DNA of 64,000 nt from contig CAJNYU010004544.1 in the NCBI GenBank assembly GCA_905331475.1, forward strand, positions 85,253 to 149,252, read 5' to 3'. Below the pieces are notes generated by a model, which did no database searches, was not told the DNA's origin, and worked only from the letters and a program-made list of their open reading frames with translations. Made by a program: the position numbers and the translations under genes. This document shows, one piece after another, positions 25,211-37,568 of the stretch (position 1 is its first letter; the number at the start of each line of letters is the position of its first letter). The DNA comes from Rotaria socialis. Its lineage: Eukaryota; Rotifera; Eurotatoria; Philodinida; Philodinidae.

Positions 25211-28200
25211 ATGCCTGATAGTAAGTGTACTATAATATTTACGACATCTCAATCATTACAATTTTCTTTTCTTAAAGACGAACCTTATTCGAATCCGATC
25301 GCCCCAGCTAATTATCGACCACACGATGATGCCGAAACTGGAACAGGGTAGGTTCACTTATTTGAAATATAACCAAAATAAATCCGCTTATTTCTAGACA
25401 TCCATTAACAAATGATGATTTTCGAAAATTGTTAATGACACCAGCTGCACCTGGTTCAGTAACATCACAACGCTATCAAAATTCATCAGGTTCGAGTTCT
25501 CAACAAAGATCATCTACTGGTCAAAAGTTCGTATTTGTTTGCATTGTTGAAATAATTATTAATTTCATGTCAATAGAGGTGAAGGCGGCAGTGAAGCAGG
25601 TGATAAACGCAAAAAAAAGAAACAATATTATGCTAAAGTTATTCGTGAAGAGAAAGCTCGTGAAGAGGAACGAGCTAAAAGATACCGTGATCGAGCACGC
25701 GAACGACGAGAAGTAATATCAAATGAAGATCAAGTGGGTGTGGATTTAACGACGAATACTAATCAACAGGCAACGACAACTGGAAATTATAAATCAGTTG
25801 CACCTGACGCTAAAGGAAACTTTGATGCTGCCGCCAGGCGAAAACAAATGATTGAAGAATCGAAGTTTTTGGGTGGAGATTTAGAACATACACATTTAGT
25901 CAAAGGTCTAGATTATGCTTTACTGCAAAAAGTAAAATAAATGATGGATTTTCCTGAAAAATTTATGTCATGTATTGAAAATTTTAGGTACGAGCTGAAA
26001 TCGGACCAGACGATGCAGACAATGATCAAATAGATTTAAATAAAGATGAGCATGTTTTTGTCAAACCATCCACTAAAATGTAAATATATAATGGATAAAG
26101 TACAATTTTATAATGTTTAAATAGATATTTTCACTTGGAGAATTCTGAAATTGAGTAGTATATTGTTTAATTTTGGTTCTCGTGTATTTCGAATTTCATT
26201 CAGAGTTAGAAAAGAATAAATGGAAGTTTCACTACAAAGACTAACTTGTCAGTTTTTAACAATTAATAGACATGTACTTTTGTTAGTAAGAAAATGGTCA
26301 TAATACTCATCGTATAATAGATCTAGGCTATTTCTTTAATTTTCTCTAGATGATATAACTACAAGTCTTTTTCAATCTTCCAAATAATCATGTTAGCTTT
26401 TATATTCATCTTTTGCTTTACAAAAGCTTGAGAGTTTTCTTAATTTGACATAGTTAGATTACATAAAAGTTACTTTTTCGAGTTATAGGTTGTTTCGTGG
26501 AGATTATCTTCATTCGTTAGGGAACATTTTTTTGCGGCACTTTATCGATTGTTCTTTGCTTTCGTACAAATAATTTTTAGTTAGTTAAACATGTGGATAA
26601 TTTTTTTCTTTGATAAATGATAGAATAGAGCGTCGATGCACATAGTGTTGATCAGTTTTGTTCGTCACAGTAAAACGTTGTGACAAATAAAATTCCAAAG
26701 TTCAAGTTAATACTGCGTCGAGTTTGTTTCATATTTTTCAGATATCCCCAATTTGACGAGTAATCTATTTTATGTAAAGAAGGTTGTTCTTTTTTTTATA
26801 AATGAATTCAGTTTTAATGAAATATGAAAATACCAAAGTTCGATTTGTATTAGAGTTTATTAAAGTTCTAGCACATACAATGTAAATAATTTGTTCCAAT
26901 AGAAACATGGATACTTTATTTAGCTTTATCAGAAGAAGAGATTTTATAGAGCTACGGTAAGCGGTATATAGCTATCAATAATAGCGCAATTAAAATCTGT
27001 GCAAGTTAATCACTTGTCTCTTTTGCATTATATATTTACAATAACTATCCTATTTTTAATATATTCGACAAAAGTAAGCAGATGCTTAAAAATCGTGATC
27101 AGAAAGAAACTAGATGAAAGATAACAATTACTCAAAAAAAAAACAAATTTTGACATTGTCTTATGATATAATGAAGACTCGAATGGTTCTATAGGAATAT
27201 TGAACGAGGTTTACTGAAATAAATTCGGCTGTTACAGTGTTAAAAAACTCACATGTTTATCGAAAGATAGAATATAACTAGTCTAGCTCAGCATAGAAAT
27301 TTTTCTATTAGAGTTTCTGCTCGTAAAAAGAAATTTTAGATCTTGACCCCTATTAAATGAAAACTAGGATAGCGTGAAAAAGTCGTACTAGACGAATGAT
27401 ATATCTGTTTCGGACAAACTTTAAGCTTTAAATATCGTTTAAAAAAGTTACTTACTATTGAACCTTGTTGATTACCTATGGACTTATACATATATATATA
27501 TATTCAATAATTTATTTTTCAAATTTTACTTAGGAAACTGACAAAGATAAAAAAGATGTCATGATTTCTGATATTCTATTACTAAACCCTTTTCTGTTCT
27601 ATTGGGATGAAGAAGAAATACTTGTAACGATGATCCATTATTAATTTTAACTATTTAGTACGCCAATGGGATCTGGCATAGATACTGAAAAGAAAAAAGT
27701 TTTATCAAACGAAACTGTAACTCCTAATTCTTCAACATCATTGACACCTGAAGAAGAAGAAGAACAAAGATTAGGATTAAAATCTTCCATGGCTAAAAAT
27801 ATTTTCCGAATTTTATTTCGCCCAGCATCACGACGTGTTAATGAATTATTTTTACCGCATCGTATGGCATATATTATTGATTTAGAAAATGTTAATGGGC
27901 AACAAGATGATGATAATGAGAAAGGTTCACATGCACTTGATGATATACCAACAACATTAATAAGATCAAAAGCTGATTGTCCAAATGCAGAAGTATATTT
28001 TAAAATTTTCTTTTGTTTTCTTTCTTTAACAGTTGTCATATTTGTCTTTAGACAACCACTACTATGAGTAATAATGATATTGTTATAAATAAATTAACTC
28101 AAATTCTTTCATATTTGCGTCATTCAAAACGTGATTTAAAACGCCAAAAAAAGAAAGGTACTGGAATATTTACTGGCATTGAATCAGAAATGAATATTAA

Positions 28201-29163
28201 ACCGACGCATGATTCAATGAATAATATAACTAAAAAATCTAAAGATATTAGTATGTATGATGATATTGCTGATTATATTCCGGATACAAAGAAACGTTCA
28301 ACAACAAATGAACGTGAAAAAAATCACTACGATAGTGACGCTAGAAAGAAGCATTATTTTCATACAGAATCAAAATCTGTAAGAATTCTTTTTTTTTCTC
28401 AAAATCTTTATGAATTGTATGAGCATTTGTTTAGAATGATCGTAAATCTAATTTTGATGATACCGACCACGATAATACGAATGTGGCCGAATCAGTAAAA
28501 GGCTTTATACGGAATGTTCACAATAAATATAATGCTAAAAATGTATGCTATAGTTTAAGTAAATACTTAAATATAGATTTTTTTCTATATTTTTTGCTGA
28601 AAGGATGAAGAACGGGTTGCTCCATCAAGTTCAAGTAAAAGAGGTAAAAATGGGTTTCAATTAAAATTTACTGATGATTCATATGCTGAATGCTATCCTG
28701 GGTAAGAAACGAATATTTGTTTTTTGTCTCTTTACTTTTTTTTTTAAATAGAACAATGGCTGAAGAAGATGTTAATATTGATTCTGACGATGAACCAGAT
28801 CTAGATAAAATGGATATGGGCTCAAAAAAAGGTCCTATTGGTCGTTGGGATTTCGATACAGCGGAAGAATATTCAGATTATATGGGACAAAAGGAAGCAA
28901 TGCCAAAAGCAGCATTTCAGTATGGTGTTAAAATGAATGATGGACGTAAAACACGACGTGGTGTTGGACCAAAAGATGACAAACAAAAATTAGAACGTGA
29001 ATGGCAACAAATATCAAAGATTATTGAAAGTAAACGTAAAGGCGATCCAATTGGCAGTGCTTCGTAAGCTATTCTTTTTTTTTATCGCTGATCATTATGT
29101 CTTCGTTTGAATTTTTATTTTAGACCTGATTTATCGGCTAGTAAAAGAACAAAAATGGCTTGA
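25211..29163 (+). CDS. IK: IK/RED splicing factor
   Basis: Eleven exons splice in frame to about 624 residues: 25211-25220, 25278-25347, 25398-25526, 25577-25931, 25988-26079, 27659-27992, 28052-28378, 28435-28542, 28604-28701, 28752-29063, 29124-29163. Diagnostic RED-family blocks appear in order: NDDFRKLLMTP; a Lys/Arg-rich segment ending RYRDRARERRE; EESKFLGGDLEHTHLVKGLD; NELFLPHRMAYIIDLE; DDIPTTLIRSKADCP; INKLTQILSYLRHSK; SYAECYPGTMAEED; KKGPIGRWDFDTAEEYSDY; and PKAAFQYGVKMNDGRKTRR. RED (with SMU1) is a component of the spliceosomal B complex in the nucleus. The usual long RE/RD dipeptide stretch is much reduced. Intron 5 is about 1.58 kb, far longer than the other introns, and could hide a small exon. 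Confidence 0.95.
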
Positions 29164-30163
29164 ATATTTTTTTTTTGTTTTTTTTGTAAATTGATTGAAA
29201 ATGAGTTTTTGCACTTGCTTCATTGAAATATATACTGTCTGAACTTCGTATAGCTGAATTTTTATTTTAACTTCAATTCATAGGGATGATCGTGCAATTT
29301 TAGCTTGAATTTTTTTCTCGTTTTGTTGACATTGGATGAGTTTGTGTGATTTTATTAGAACTAAAATTTCATTTTCTCACTAAATAGCAGTGTTTGATGC
29401 CAGAAAAGTTCTTGCTACTATTTTTAGATTGATTGATTGCAACATTTGTTTGCTATTCAGAGATTCGGTATTGAATTTATTGAATTTCTCTGTTTGTTTT
29501 TGTAAAATTGCGTTAATAGTTCATTTTATGGACATACTTACACATCAGAATCTGGTTTATTGCGATTAACTTTTTTGATGAAAGCTCAATATTTGGAAAT
29601 ACAGTCTTATCATAAGAATAGATAAACGAGAGCTTCGATCATTCGTTTTACACATGAAAAAGCTATTGAAAACTTTGCTTCGAAATATGTGCCCATATTC
29701 TACTGAATGATATTGTTAGTCATTTTCAACATTTGTCACTAACTGCTTTTTATATTCTTATAAAAGTACAAAATCTTGTTTGTTAAATTTTTTACAATTA
29801 ATTTTCCATTTAAAAAAATACTTTCGATATGACAAGCAAGCTAAAAATAATTTCTTTATGCGAGATAAACGAAACTATCATTATGAAAGCATGCAAAGCA
29901 TTTTCTTTTTCAATGAACACAATGATATTTTATTTTAGACATTTTTATCTAGACGACAGGAAAAAATTGTAAATAAAAATACTGTAGTTGTTAACTATCA
30001 AATTAGTTGGTGTTGTGAGAGAACCTATTTTGATATATTGGAAAATTTTATTTTTTAAATAAGAGTAGGCAGCTTATAAAAACATAAACAAAATATAAAA
30101 TACAGCAACTTAATTTATCGTAGTCTACTTCAATATTATATCAAGTTTAAAAAATCATTTCGA
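29164..30163. other. Convergent intergenic spacer, 1.0 kb
   Basis: Lies between the ends of IK (plus) and the SLC35G-like gene (minus), so it should hold both 3' untranslated regions. AT-rich; no open frame or element recognised. Confidence 0.55.
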
Positions 30164-32060
30164 TTAGGAACTGTTTTGAGTTGTTGTTAAACTTGATGGC
30201 ATCTGTAAAGTATTATTTTCATTATTAATGTTTTCTTCTGGTGTTCCATTGGTTGATAATTTATTTTTATGCTTTTCAGCTAATAATACTTCGATACAAA
30301 TGATCAAAACAGATACTAAGATCAATATACAACCTAGTCAAAATAAAAATCATATATAAATAAATATGTGTAAATATTCAGATACGACTGTAAAAATTCT
30401 ACCTATAATAATAATTAGATCACTCTTGATATGTGTGAATAGATTTTGTAAGATTAATGCAAGTATAATATCTGTTGAATAAATTAATGTTACTATTGAA
30501 GAACGTTCACGCTTTATTGCTTTTTGATTGGCAATAAAAACAAAAATCGATGCTAATCCAAGTCCAATACCAGCAAATAGTCGCCAATCATGAGGAAATG
30601 ATCGGGCATCTTTTAAAACAAAATGTGTTACATAGACAAGAATCGTGGATATAATTAATCCGAATAGTGCTGACCAAAAACATAAAACAGTATTATGTAA
30701 ATGTTGAGTAGTAAAATAAATTTTATTCATCATTGATGCAATACTATAAGTAACAGCCGTACAAAGTGCAAAACTAATACCAAGAATATAATTCCATGAT
30801 GATGAATAAGGGACCCAAGAAGTTTTATGATGGGTTAAATTGAATGCTGAAACCAATGGTATTCCAAATGTATTCGGTCGAATAAGAATGATAACAGCAA
30901 TAAGTATTAAAATAAAAGCAATAATACGTGATATTGTAATCCGCTCATGAAGAATAACTATTGAGAGAATAATAGTCAATATAACTTGAGTTTGTCTTAT
31001 AGCTGACAGATCAGGTAATGTTATATAATAATAAGCAAGAAACGAAGTCAGTGTACCAATACCAATTAATAGAGCACGAGGAATAATTGCAATTTGATAT
31101 CCATTTGATCCTAATAGATGATAACTTTTGTAGAAAGCATAGACAGAAAATGCAATGACTTGAACAAGCATTTGGAGAAAAAAACCAAAGATGAGATCGA
31201 TGTTACAAAGTTTAGTTAGAAATATAATAATGCTAAACGCATAAGCTGCAAGAAACGACCAAATTACACCTGGAAGATGATCTGAATTAGTCTGATATTC
31301 ATGTTGAATATTGAGAATAGCTGATGGTCTTGGAGAAGGAGAATACGCTTCAATATGCGTTTCTGATAAACGCTGAAGACGTGCTGCATTTGAACGACGT
31401 TCTGCTGCGCCAAGTGATTTGGCTTCGTATGATGTTAAACCTTCAATTAGTAGTCTTGTATTATTATTCAATGTATCTTCATCGGATTGCACTGATCGGC
31501 GTTTTATAGCTGAATCTGCCTCTTGCTACAGTACAAACAACATCGAATACTAAGGCAATGTTGTCTATTTTAGATCTTACCGATTCTTGTACTACTGCTT
31601 GTGGCGTAGCCAATGAATTTGTGGATTTAAGTAAATACTTGAGTTCACTGAGAATCTGAAAATTTTGGTGTGATGAATGTGGAGTATTTTGTAAGAGTGA
31701 ATTAGAATTGGTATCTTGAATTGACATATCACTAGATGGTTCAAGATGAATTATGGATTCTCGCTCGATAACAACTTCTTCATCTGTTGGAAAATTTGGA
31801 AATGCAGGTGTGACAGTTAAGTTATCATCGTTTGGTGATGGAGCAATAATTATTGTTGAATTAATATCATGATTAGCCGATGGAATGAGTTGAGTGGAGA
31901 CGTCAACGTCTGTATCTAAACCAGAGTCATTGGTTGTTGTTATATAAAATTCCGCTTTTTCCTGAAAGAACAAAATAAAATAATTTACTTAGAAAAAATA
32001 GTTGTTTCATTGATGTACACATACTATGCTTGATGGATTCGTGTCAATTGAACGATCCAT
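30164..32060 (-). CDS. EamA-domain (DMT superfamily) transporter, SLC35G-like
   Basis: Four exons splice in frame to about 569 residues: 32060-32025, 31961-31581, 31525-30403, 30333-30164. The first ~200 residues are polar and disordered (acidic, Ser/Thr-rich). They are followed by about ten hydrophobic segments organised as two EamA repeats. Recognisable pieces are GVIWSFLAAYAFSIIIFLTK, the loop YYITLPDLSAIRQTQVILT and ILHERITISRIIAFILI at the end of repeat 1, and the second repeat from NYILGISFALCTAVTYSI to the last helix ILILVSVLIICIEVLLAEK. The short Lys-rich C-terminus is cytosolic-like. This layout matches SLC35G/TMEM20-type members of the drug/metabolite transporter superfamily, whose substrate is generally unknown. 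The N-terminal extension is unusually long for the family, whose members are about 340-430 residues. Confidence 0.85.
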
Positions 32061-33870
32061 TTGTTTTTCAAATTAGTTAGGGGAAACCTAAACGAGTCAG
32101 CATGTATTTGCTAGTAAATTAGTTTCTTGAGAAATAATACTTGCTTATCTAAAATGGGATTCGTCGCAATAATTTTTCTTTCTTTAGTTTACTGGCCATT
32201 TAATGTGTACGTATCGCTCGAGTGAATCGTACATATTGATCATTATAGCATACGCTCATGGGTTACTTTATATATATTCCCATCACTGTATGCAAGCATA
32301 AAGTAAAAAATCAATACAAAAAGACGATAACAACATAATTAATGGCGAAGTCAGATTTACCTGTGGGGTTTTTAATGAAAACGCTTGTTTAAATAGTAGA
32401 GAAATATAGAAAAAAATGCATCCATTATATAGTTAACTAGAAGCAGAAAAAAATGAAAAAGAATATAATTAATTATCATACTAAATCGATCAGCAAGAAT
32501 CTTGATAAGGCATATGTATATATATATATATATATATGTTGGTTTAATTTATCATGAGATGAATAAAGTTTGTGCATTAAGAATAATTTTGAAAGTAAAT
32601 TTCTTGGAACAGAAAGAAAAACTTTCATTGCAAGATAGACTCAATTTCTTTCATGAAAACATTAAAATATTGCCTTACTTTCTTCAATATTTCGCTTATG
32701 AAGTTTCAGAAATCTTACATCAAATCTTACTAATTTAGTAATATTTTCAATAAATTTCTATAGCAACAGCAAATACTTGAATGTTCTCTCGATACGATAC
32801 TTAGATTATAGATTCGCTAAGATTACGATTCTATTTTAGATCAAACTAACGTCACTTAACGTTTCGTTAATACCTTTTTTGTTTTTATGCATCTATTTGT
32901 TTTCTCCATTCTATGTTGAAATAAGCTTAGACGTTTATAGAAATGAAGAATACTAAAAATGCAAAGAATAAAAAGTAACCTACAAAAGTTTACTCATGAT
33001 TTTCATTCTTACTTAATTTAAATTAGAACTTCTCATCTTTCTCATCGGTCATAAACTGCTAATAATAATTTAAAATGATTGATTTAGCATCAAAGGAATA
33101 ACACAAAATACAGAAATGAATTGCTCTTAAAGAAATAATTGTCATACATACGTATGTTAGTAGAAGAATATTTATACATCTGAACCCAATCATTATACGT
33201 ATAAAGGATAACGATGAATTATTGATTAAAAACTCAATTTAGAGTCATATTGATATGATAACTAAGTGTACAGGGTAAATGAGTCGAAAACTAAACCAAT
33301 ACAAAATGTACATCGTAAATGCAAATAGTTTTTGCTCCCATATCGTATCCTTGTGTTTAATATTGTATTATGTGCGTGTGTTGTGTATTTGCTTGTGTTG
33401 AGTACAGTTTGGAAGAAAATTTGCTTCGTTCCAGATTTGACTAGCTCGCACTGATTTTTTGCTGTTTTCTCGGACTAGTTTCTATATTCAATTCATAGTT
33501 TCATTACAAATCTGATTAGAAATGTAAAAATGAATATATAGCTCATCATTGAAATCAGTTTCACTCACAGTTAACAGGTGATCAATTTTTAGATAATTCT
33601 GAAATTTTACCATGATATATCACATGTTGACAAACATTTATTATTTTGACAACAAAACGTGTTATTCTATTTATTAGTTTTAGTTCGATTAGTTTTTCTT
33701 TCAAATGTAACAATGTGTGAATTTAAAGTGCAATTATGAAGTGATGCAACGCAAAGTAAAATGATCTTATTTAATTTTGTATTCCTGAAATATCAAGTTA
33801 TCTTGACAAGCAGACGCCCTTGTCATCCAGGATTTGTTCTTTTTCAATAGCATTAAAGAACTACCGATGA

Positions 33871-33901
<31 letters not shown>

Positions 33902-34295
33902 TATTATTATGGCAATATTATTCAGAACAATTTTTGTCCTTCTTTTCTCATTTTTCTGTCAAACTTTCCTTTCTCGCACTCAACGGAAGGACAAATACAC
34001 TCACATCTATTCATTCTTCTTTTCTCCGTTTGTGAGGACAAATATATTTATATAAAAAAATATATATATATATATGCGGTTCTGCTCGTTTCTTTCTCTC
34101 GACCGACTAACAACACACATAAAATTCTGCACTCAACTGGCAACAGGCTCGATGCAGGAAATAAGGAAAGAAATGGAGGGCAACGACGGAGAATTCTTTT
34201 TCCTTCAATCAGAATTCTTGTTGCCGTCAGTAGAACAAGCAACCAGCAGTAAAGAGAACACGGACAAGAATCTGAAAATAGAAGAGTAAAATAAA
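32061..34295. other. Divergent intergenic region, 2.2 kb
   Basis: Separates two divergently transcribed genes and so contains both promoters. It carries a (TA)n tract at about 32517-32537, a perfect-looking (ATT)n microsatellite at about 33868-33909 and another (TA)n at about 34058-34075. No further gene recognised. Confidence 0.5.
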
Positions 34296-36598
34296 ATGGA
34301 TGATGAAAATGCTGGTACACTGGATCAATGGTTTGATTCAACATTTATGGTTCTTAATGAATCTTATCAACTCGATTTAAGTCGAGTTTTATCACCAGAT
34401 ACATGCGAGTTAGTCTATGCGCTAAGTGATTATTATATGTATGATAATATTGGCCTATTTATTCATTTACTTGGCTTAACTTCACACTATCTTACATCCA
34501 CATCGTTTGTCTATGCTGACAATCAACTCAAACATAAACTCAATCTTCATCTACTCATAGTCGTACGAGCAGGTAGAAAATTTTGTTAATATTTATCACC
34601 AACTCTTACTCAAAAAGATATTTCCATGCGATATCTTATAAATCAAATTCTTTTTGCGATTACGTCTTATCTGAATTTCTTTACAGTACTATCTAATTGA
34701 AAACCGTATCTTATAAAGATAACTTGAAAGAATAGTCAAAAATGCCTATCTGATGATGTGGCTTATTATAGCGATGAAATTATAAACTACGCATTGGATT
34801 TGCCGTTTGTAATAATAAAATCATTAGGGCTATTCTTGCTTTTCTAGTATACTATAGAATATCTACTTATTCGTTAAACATCAGTTTATTTTTGAACATA
34901 AGATAGCTCATGCAAGCGAGTATGCGTAGGATAGATGTAAAAACAAAATTAATTGCTACGGTTTCAGTTTCACACGCTCGTACTGTTATTAATTAAAAAT
35001 GGGAAAAATGTAAAAAAAGAAAGTTTAATGAGCAGTGATCATGAATAATTTTTCTTAAATTACCTCCTATAAAAATATTGTTTAACCTCGTCGTAGAACT
35101 CTATGACCTCCTACTGGAAAGAGAATAGAAAAAAGCGGAAAAAAAAGTTTTTACATCAACGCACTTGAAGGAAAGAAAAGCTTAAAATTGCAACTACGGA
35201 ATATTGCTAATGAACTCCGTCATCTAATATTACAATTTTAATGTCATTTTTATTAGGATATGAAAGATCATCACTGGTTGAGCATCTAAAACAAGCAATG
35301 AGTAATGTACAAAGCCTACGTCAAACCGGTCAACAATATGATATTCGACATACATTTAATTCAAATGTATTTTGTCGATCAGATGAATCGACAATATCAT
35401 CTGGTCTCTGCCTATCAGATCGATTTGATGAACACGGAACGTATACACATATTCAAAAGCAAAATTCTTTTTCAATTATTGGTACAAGTACTGAACAGTA
35501 TCTTCGAAAATTGCTTGAAGCAAAAATCAATAGCAATAATAATAATAATGTTCATAATCATATAAATAATACAGATTGGTTGATGATGTTTATTGCAAGT
35601 AAAGCCCGTTTATTTTGTCGCCGACCAAAATTATTTGATCCTAATCGGTATCCATCACTCGAACAATGGATAATAGTTCTCAATTGTCATTGCTTAAATT
35701 TAATGGACTTTTATTTTGATGAGCCACAAGCAAATCAATTCATGTGTGATTATCTTGATGCGCTTTCTGTGAAAGGTATATTTATAATATTTAATGAAAT
35801 AATTAAAGATGATTTCTTTTGTTTTTTGCAAAGCTACATCTCTTGAAGATAGTCATCCTTGGATGTCTGCAAGGTATTTAGCAGCACGTGAACATGCCTT
35901 ACGCGTATCAGCATCATTACGTATAGTAGAGTTAACTGTCGAAACTCTAATTGTTTATAGACGAACATTTCATACATTTGGCCAAGTCGATAAAGTATTT
36001 TTTGACAATTGTACTCATATTATTGAACAAACGAGAGGCACTACAGCAACGACACGAGTAAATATAAATGTTGGTATTGTTCAATCAGCTATTTATTTTG
36101 TTAATGCAAGTATAAAACAATTTGAAATTATTTTTGAGCCAACATTAAATAGCGGAACACCGAATCCAGAGTAAACAATATTCGATTCTCTTGAGAAAAC
36201 TATTTCAATGTGTTATTTTCTCTTTTAGAACGTCATCGTTGATAAATCAAGGGTCGATTTCGGATCGTTCATGGATAACGCGTTCTTCGTCATCATTTCC
36301 GCCGAGATCAACATCACCATCATCAAAACGTTTAAAAACTTTTGCTGATCCATCCTATGTTAAATCCTTAGAACTTGCTCATGAACTTTTACTTTTACCT
36401 TATGCAGCTTTCACGCGCACATCTGTCTATGCTAATTCAAAATTAAAACGTAATGCTGCTTATCTTGATTCAGTTATTGAAGAGTTAAAGAAACATCGTC
36501 TACTTATTATGGTAAGACAAGGTGTACAAATGGTTGATGGGACACGAAGGCGTGTTGACCTACTTGTTAAATGTGCTCCAATGTTCAAAGAAGATGAA

Positions 36599-36648
<50 letters not shown>

Positions 36649-37009
36649 TGATGATAATGATAAAAATGATGATGATCTTATTGAACGTTTAGGACGTTTT
36701 GGTGTTGAATATGATCGTTACATTCAAACATTAGGTACACTTGATATCGGGGAAAAATATCGTTTATCCGAACAATGTTTTGAATTGTTAAATTCACCTG
36801 ACTACAAACGATATTTGACAATTGATATTGAACGAATAGCACCATTACATCGTTTCCAACAACAACGACAACCACATCAGCAGCAGCAGCAGCAGCAGCA
36901 GCAAGAACACCGTCAACATTCGATTCAACAAGAAGAAACAAGTGATTTATGGGCATCATCATCGTCATTATCTAATATTAAACTTGAACCTGCTGATTTT
37001 TACGCATAA
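34296..37009 (+). CDS. Unrecognised 637-residue protein with poly-Asn and poly-Gln tracts
   Basis: Four exons splice in frame to about 637 residues: 34296-34572, 35257-35775, 35834-36170, 36229-37009. The sequence reads as a well-composed, mostly helical globular protein (for example HPWMSARYLAAREHALRVSA and SYVKSLELAHELLLLPYAAF), but I cannot place it in a known family. A Ser/Pro-rich linker starts exon 4. Near the C-terminus lie a poly-Asn run coded by AAT repeats (36598-36647), an acidic Asp stretch, and a poly-Gln run coded by CAG (36878-36903). The last residues include IKLEP, a good SUMO-acceptor consensus, and an acidic end. The tract lengths may vary between alleles. Splice sites, phase and codon use all support a real gene. 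A nuclear role would be a guess. Confidence 0.75.
36597..36648 (+). repeat. In-frame (AAT)n microsatellite coding poly-Asn
   Basis: A run of about sixteen AAT codons inside exon 4 of the unrecognised gene, followed directly by GAT codons. Coding microsatellites like this change length easily. Confidence 0.9.
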
Positions 37010-37290
37010 AATTTCAGAGAATTTATTTATTTTTCAGTGTCAGATGAATTATTCATTTTTAATTAAAATAAAAAGTAAACTCAATATTTTTTCTCGATAG
37101 TATCACAGAATATTTATGAGGATTTCAAAATCGAGTACAAAAATTTGTTAGGAAAAACGTTTTATCTATTCAATTTATAACTAATAATTTAAATTAGTCT
37201 ACTAGTAGTTTTCATTTAGTCGCTTTATTGTCATGTTCTAAAAAGCTTCTTATCACTTAATCATTATTTACAATTTCTTTATGCATACTA

Positions 37291-37568
37291 TCCCAGGTGG
37301 AACATTCTGGTCCCAGAAACAGCCGGTTCTGTGGTATTCCGGAGATTTCATGGAAGCAGTATTTCGGTGACAGGATCCGGTGACAGGATTTATCCGGTTC
37401 CGGCCGGAATCGACAGGAACCTGTCAAAACTGGTAGCCGGATACGTTTCCGGATTCCTGCATCGAATTCCGGACAATTCCCGGTGGGTTCCGGTCGGAAA
37501 CAGCGAGTTTCTTGCAGGTTTTCGCAGGAAATTCACGGAATACTGCTTCAGGAATCATTGCCCTGGGA
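37291..37568. repeat. GC-rich island built on TTCCGG words, with short inverted ends
   Basis: A 278-bp block that stands out from its AT-rich flanks. Its ends are TCCCAGG (37291-37297) and CCTGGGA (37562-37568). Inside, TTCCGG/CCGGAA variants recur throughout, and a 12-bp direct repeat, CGGTGACAGGAT, occurs at 37365-37376 and 37378-37389. It resembles the island at 14669-14944 in size, CCCAGG ends and palindromic words, but the internal word differs. A small non-autonomous transposon is likely. No target duplication seen. Confidence 0.5.

Noticed and set aside
33868..33912. (ATT)n array considered as CRISPR or satellite
   Set aside because: Simple trinucleotide microsatellite without spacers; (TA)n tracts elsewhere are likewise ordinary.
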